From Tenrec ecaudatus (lineage: Eukaryota; Chordata; Mammalia; Afrosoricida; Tenrecidae): 64,000 nt of DNA. A program made the translations under genes and the position numbers. How positions within the stretch are numbered: position 1 is the first letter of the stretch; every line of letters begins with the position of its first letter. Shown here piece after piece: positions 61,730 through 64,000 of this stretch. The notes below the pieces were generated by a model. It was not told the DNA's origin and did not search any database. It was given only the letters and a program-made list of their open reading frames with translations. The stretch is taken from assembly GCF_050624435.1 (NCBI RefSeq), contig NC_134535.1, positions 75,946,494-76,010,493 on the forward strand. Reading direction: 5' to 3'.

Positions 61730-62940
61730 AAAACTTTTAGCCGAGAGTAGCAATACTGAAAAATGTTATGGGCAAAAATATTGACTGATGCTGGAAGCAT
61801 CAAAAGAAGATAGCAGGAATCCACAGAGTCACCGCACAGAAAGAAATGACTGCCAACGTATGCAAGAGGATCCGAATGATCGAGAACTGACAGTAGTGAG
61901 GAAAAAATCCAAGCTGCGTTGAAGGCATTAGCGAAAAAGAAGGATCTAGGAATTGATGGAATAGCAGTTGAAATGCTTTAACACGCTAATGCAACACTGA
62001 AAGCCATCTGTGTATACCATGAAATTTGGAAGACAGCCTCCTGGTCAACCAAATGGAATAGATCCATATTTGTTCCCCTTCCAATAAGGATGGCGCAGCG
62101 GAGTGCAGAAATCATTGAACAAGATCATTAATATCACATGCAAGTAAACTTTTGCCAAAGATAATTCAAAATTGTTTACACCAATGCATAGAGGGGGAGC
62201 TGCCAGAAATTCAACTGGATTCACAAGAAGTCATAACATGAGAGGATTTCACTGCTGATACTGCATGGCTTTTGGCTGAAAGCAGAGAACAGCAGAAAGA
62301 TGTTTACTTGTGTTTTACTGGTCATGCCAAGGCATTTGAGGCATTTGAGTCTGATGACCAGGGAGAAAGAGGAAGAGGGCGGCAAAAGAATGCAAATTGC
62401 AGAACTGATGAAAGTGTTCATGGAACCTGTACATAAGACTGGAGACAGTCAGACACACCGCAAACAGAACACTGCATGCTTTGAAATCAGGAAAGGTGTG
62501 TGTCAGGGTTGTATCTTTTCATTATATTTTGTCTCTATGCTGCGTACATAATCCAAGACACTGGACTCTGTGAAGTAGAGCTCAGCATTAGAATGAAAGG
62601 GTTAGTAATGCAGACGACACGGCCTTGCTTGTTCAAAATGAAGAGGATTCGAAGTACTTACCGGTGAAGATAAAAGATTACAGAGTTCAGTATGAATTGC
62701 ACATAATACAACATAATGAAAACAAAAATCCTTGTACTTAGCAGAGGGGCAAACTTCACACAGGTACTAGGAGTCAGTCTCTGGCCACACAAAGAATTCA
62801 CACCAGGAGGAATGACTTTATTTCTAAGGCAGCTTCCTTGTCCTTGAAAAGAATCTACTTGCATCCAAATCCTCACCTCCACCTGCAACTTCAACCCTGC
62901 TTGAACAGGACCTCGGAATACACTCGCCAGATGCAGCAAC
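61730..62940 (+). mobile_element. RTE-type LINE remnant (reverse transcriptase)
   Basis: Decayed RTE/BovB-like reverse transcriptase in several frames: LGIDGIAVEML, then EIWKTASWSTKWNRSIFVPL, later FEIRKGVCQGCIFS and a catalytic-box region reading NADDTALLVQNEE, where the family has YADD. Multiple stops and frameshifts; not functional. RTE enzymes are the presumed source of AfroSINE mobility because the SINE tail matches their 3' end. Confidence 0.8.
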
Positions 62941-63329
62941 TGAAAATACAGGACCCCTACATTTAAATTTCATATATACAACAAGTAATTTTTAGTAAAG
63001 TATATGCCAGATGGTTTTTTATCCAGAAAAAACGGTGCCAAAACCCTTGGGCCAAATATTTTATAAGGCATTGTTAAATATTATCCACATTTTTTAAACA
63101 CCTGGAGACTCTGAAAGCAGAGGCCTTAACTTCCAGAACTGATGATCACCTACTGCAGCGAGAAAGCACGAAGCCACATAAGGTGGAGCCAACTCAAGAC
63201 TATCATGTCCTCTTCCTCTGGGTATCCTGTCTTGTTCATGCACCGATCCTTTCAGAATGGGATTCCATGCATCTAACTTTGATATCCAATACCTTATTTG
63301 GACTTTCTGCCAAAGTTTGTCTCACCTAA

Positions 63330-63450
63330 ACCAAACCGAACCAAACCGAACCGAACCAAACCAAACCAAACCAAACCAAACCAAACCAAACCAAACCAAA
63401 CCAAACCAAACCAAACCAAACCAAACCAAACCAAACCAAACCAAACCAAA
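63330..63450 (+). repeat. (CCAAA)n pentanucleotide repeat
   Basis: About 22 copies with a few CCGAA variants, immediately before an antisense AfroSINE whose tail (TTTGG on the sense strand) has the same motif. Confidence 0.97.
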
Positions 63451-63451
63451 A

Positions 63452-63630
63452 CAAACAAACTCACTACCCCCCAGTGACTTCTAACTCACAGTGGCTCAAT
63501 ATGGGGTTTCCAAGACTGTCAAGCTTTATAAGAGCACACAACTTCATCTTGCTCCTGCTGAGCAGGTGGTAGGTTTGCACTACTAACTTTTGATAGTGCC
63601 TAATCCACAGCACCATCAGAGCTAGGCTGG
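63452..63630 (-). mobile_element. AfroSINE (antisense)
   Basis: 'tcactaccccccagtgacttctaactcacagtggc' at the tail side and 'cctaatccacagcaccatcagagctagg' at the head side. Confidence 0.7.
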
Positions 63631-64000
63631 TCTTAGTAAACCGAGGGACAGTGAGCTTGTGTCCTCTTCAAATCTTTTCTGGAAGCTAGGAATAGTAAAA
63701 TCCATACCTTGTCATCCCTGGGCCATCTCACCCCAACCTATTCCCGACTCTCAATCCAGTTCCCTGACCTGAAACTGGTGAGAAAGGACTCTCAATTGTA
63801 CTATACAGCCGTGAAAAGTCGAACCGAGGGCAATTTGGCAGCATGTTTCAAAATCTCTAAGGTCAGAATGCTTTTTGACTCAGGAATTTTATTTGTAGAA
63901 GTTTGTGCTAAGAAAAAGCCCAAGAGATGTTTTTAAAGATTTAAGTGTAATAATATCCAGTTCAGGAGAGTATATAACAAAAAATGAAAAAAAATCCACG
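63631..64000. other. Unassigned window end
   Basis: No gene or repeat recognised; A-rich at the very end. Confidence 0.4.

Noticed and set aside
63330-63450. Regularly spaced array that could suggest CRISPR
   Set aside because: Pure pentanucleotide tandem repeat without spacers, in a mammalian genome.

Overview
The window is vertebrate, specifically placental mammal, genomic DNA: one multi-exon gene with GT-AG introns fills the first 18 kb, a two-exon gene lies tail-to-tail with it, and the remaining 43 kb is almost wholly interspersed repeats. The repeats point to Afrotheria. Many copies match the tRNA-derived AfroSINE with its RTE-like tail (core 'gtcgctatgagt...gactcgatggca'), and there are RTE-type LINE remnants. 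Two elements look like SPIN-type hAT transposons, a horizontally transferred family reported in tenrec among afrotherians. I therefore favour a tenrec such as Echinops; this is inference from repeat content, not a database result.

Region 1 (1-18,800, + strand) is ITGA7, integrin alpha-7, from exon 2 to the 3' end; exon 1 (signal peptide and mature N-terminus) lies upstream of the window. Every exon boundary keeps the reading frame. Both alternative propeller exons (X1/X2) and both cytoplasmic-tail options (A and B) are present. The A tail runs into the terminal exon in a second reading frame. Region 2 (about 18,755-20,758, - strand) is METTL7B (TMT1B), a membrane-anchored SAM-dependent thiol methyltransferase, with one single-base frameshift in exon 1. 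The two genes converge, and their polyadenylation signals overlap by three bases.

Region 3 (21-64 kb) has no intact gene that I can recognise. It holds processed pseudogenes of RPL23A and RPS26; an afrotherian LINE-like repeat in more than a dozen copies (family A below); LTRs of an ERVL/MaLR-like family (family B below); one solo class II-like LTR; L1, L2, MIR, MER5-like, RTE and SPIN elements; AfroSINEs; and long microsatellites. Nested insertions give a partial relative chronology: AfroSINE into MIR, family A into AfroSINE, and LTR into old L1.

Functionally, ITGA7 is a laminin-binding integrin chain of muscle that pairs with beta-1. METTL7B acts at the ER and lipid droplets. No functional link between them is apparent beyond shared 3'-end sequence. 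Family names for repeats come from recall of consensus features, not from a search.
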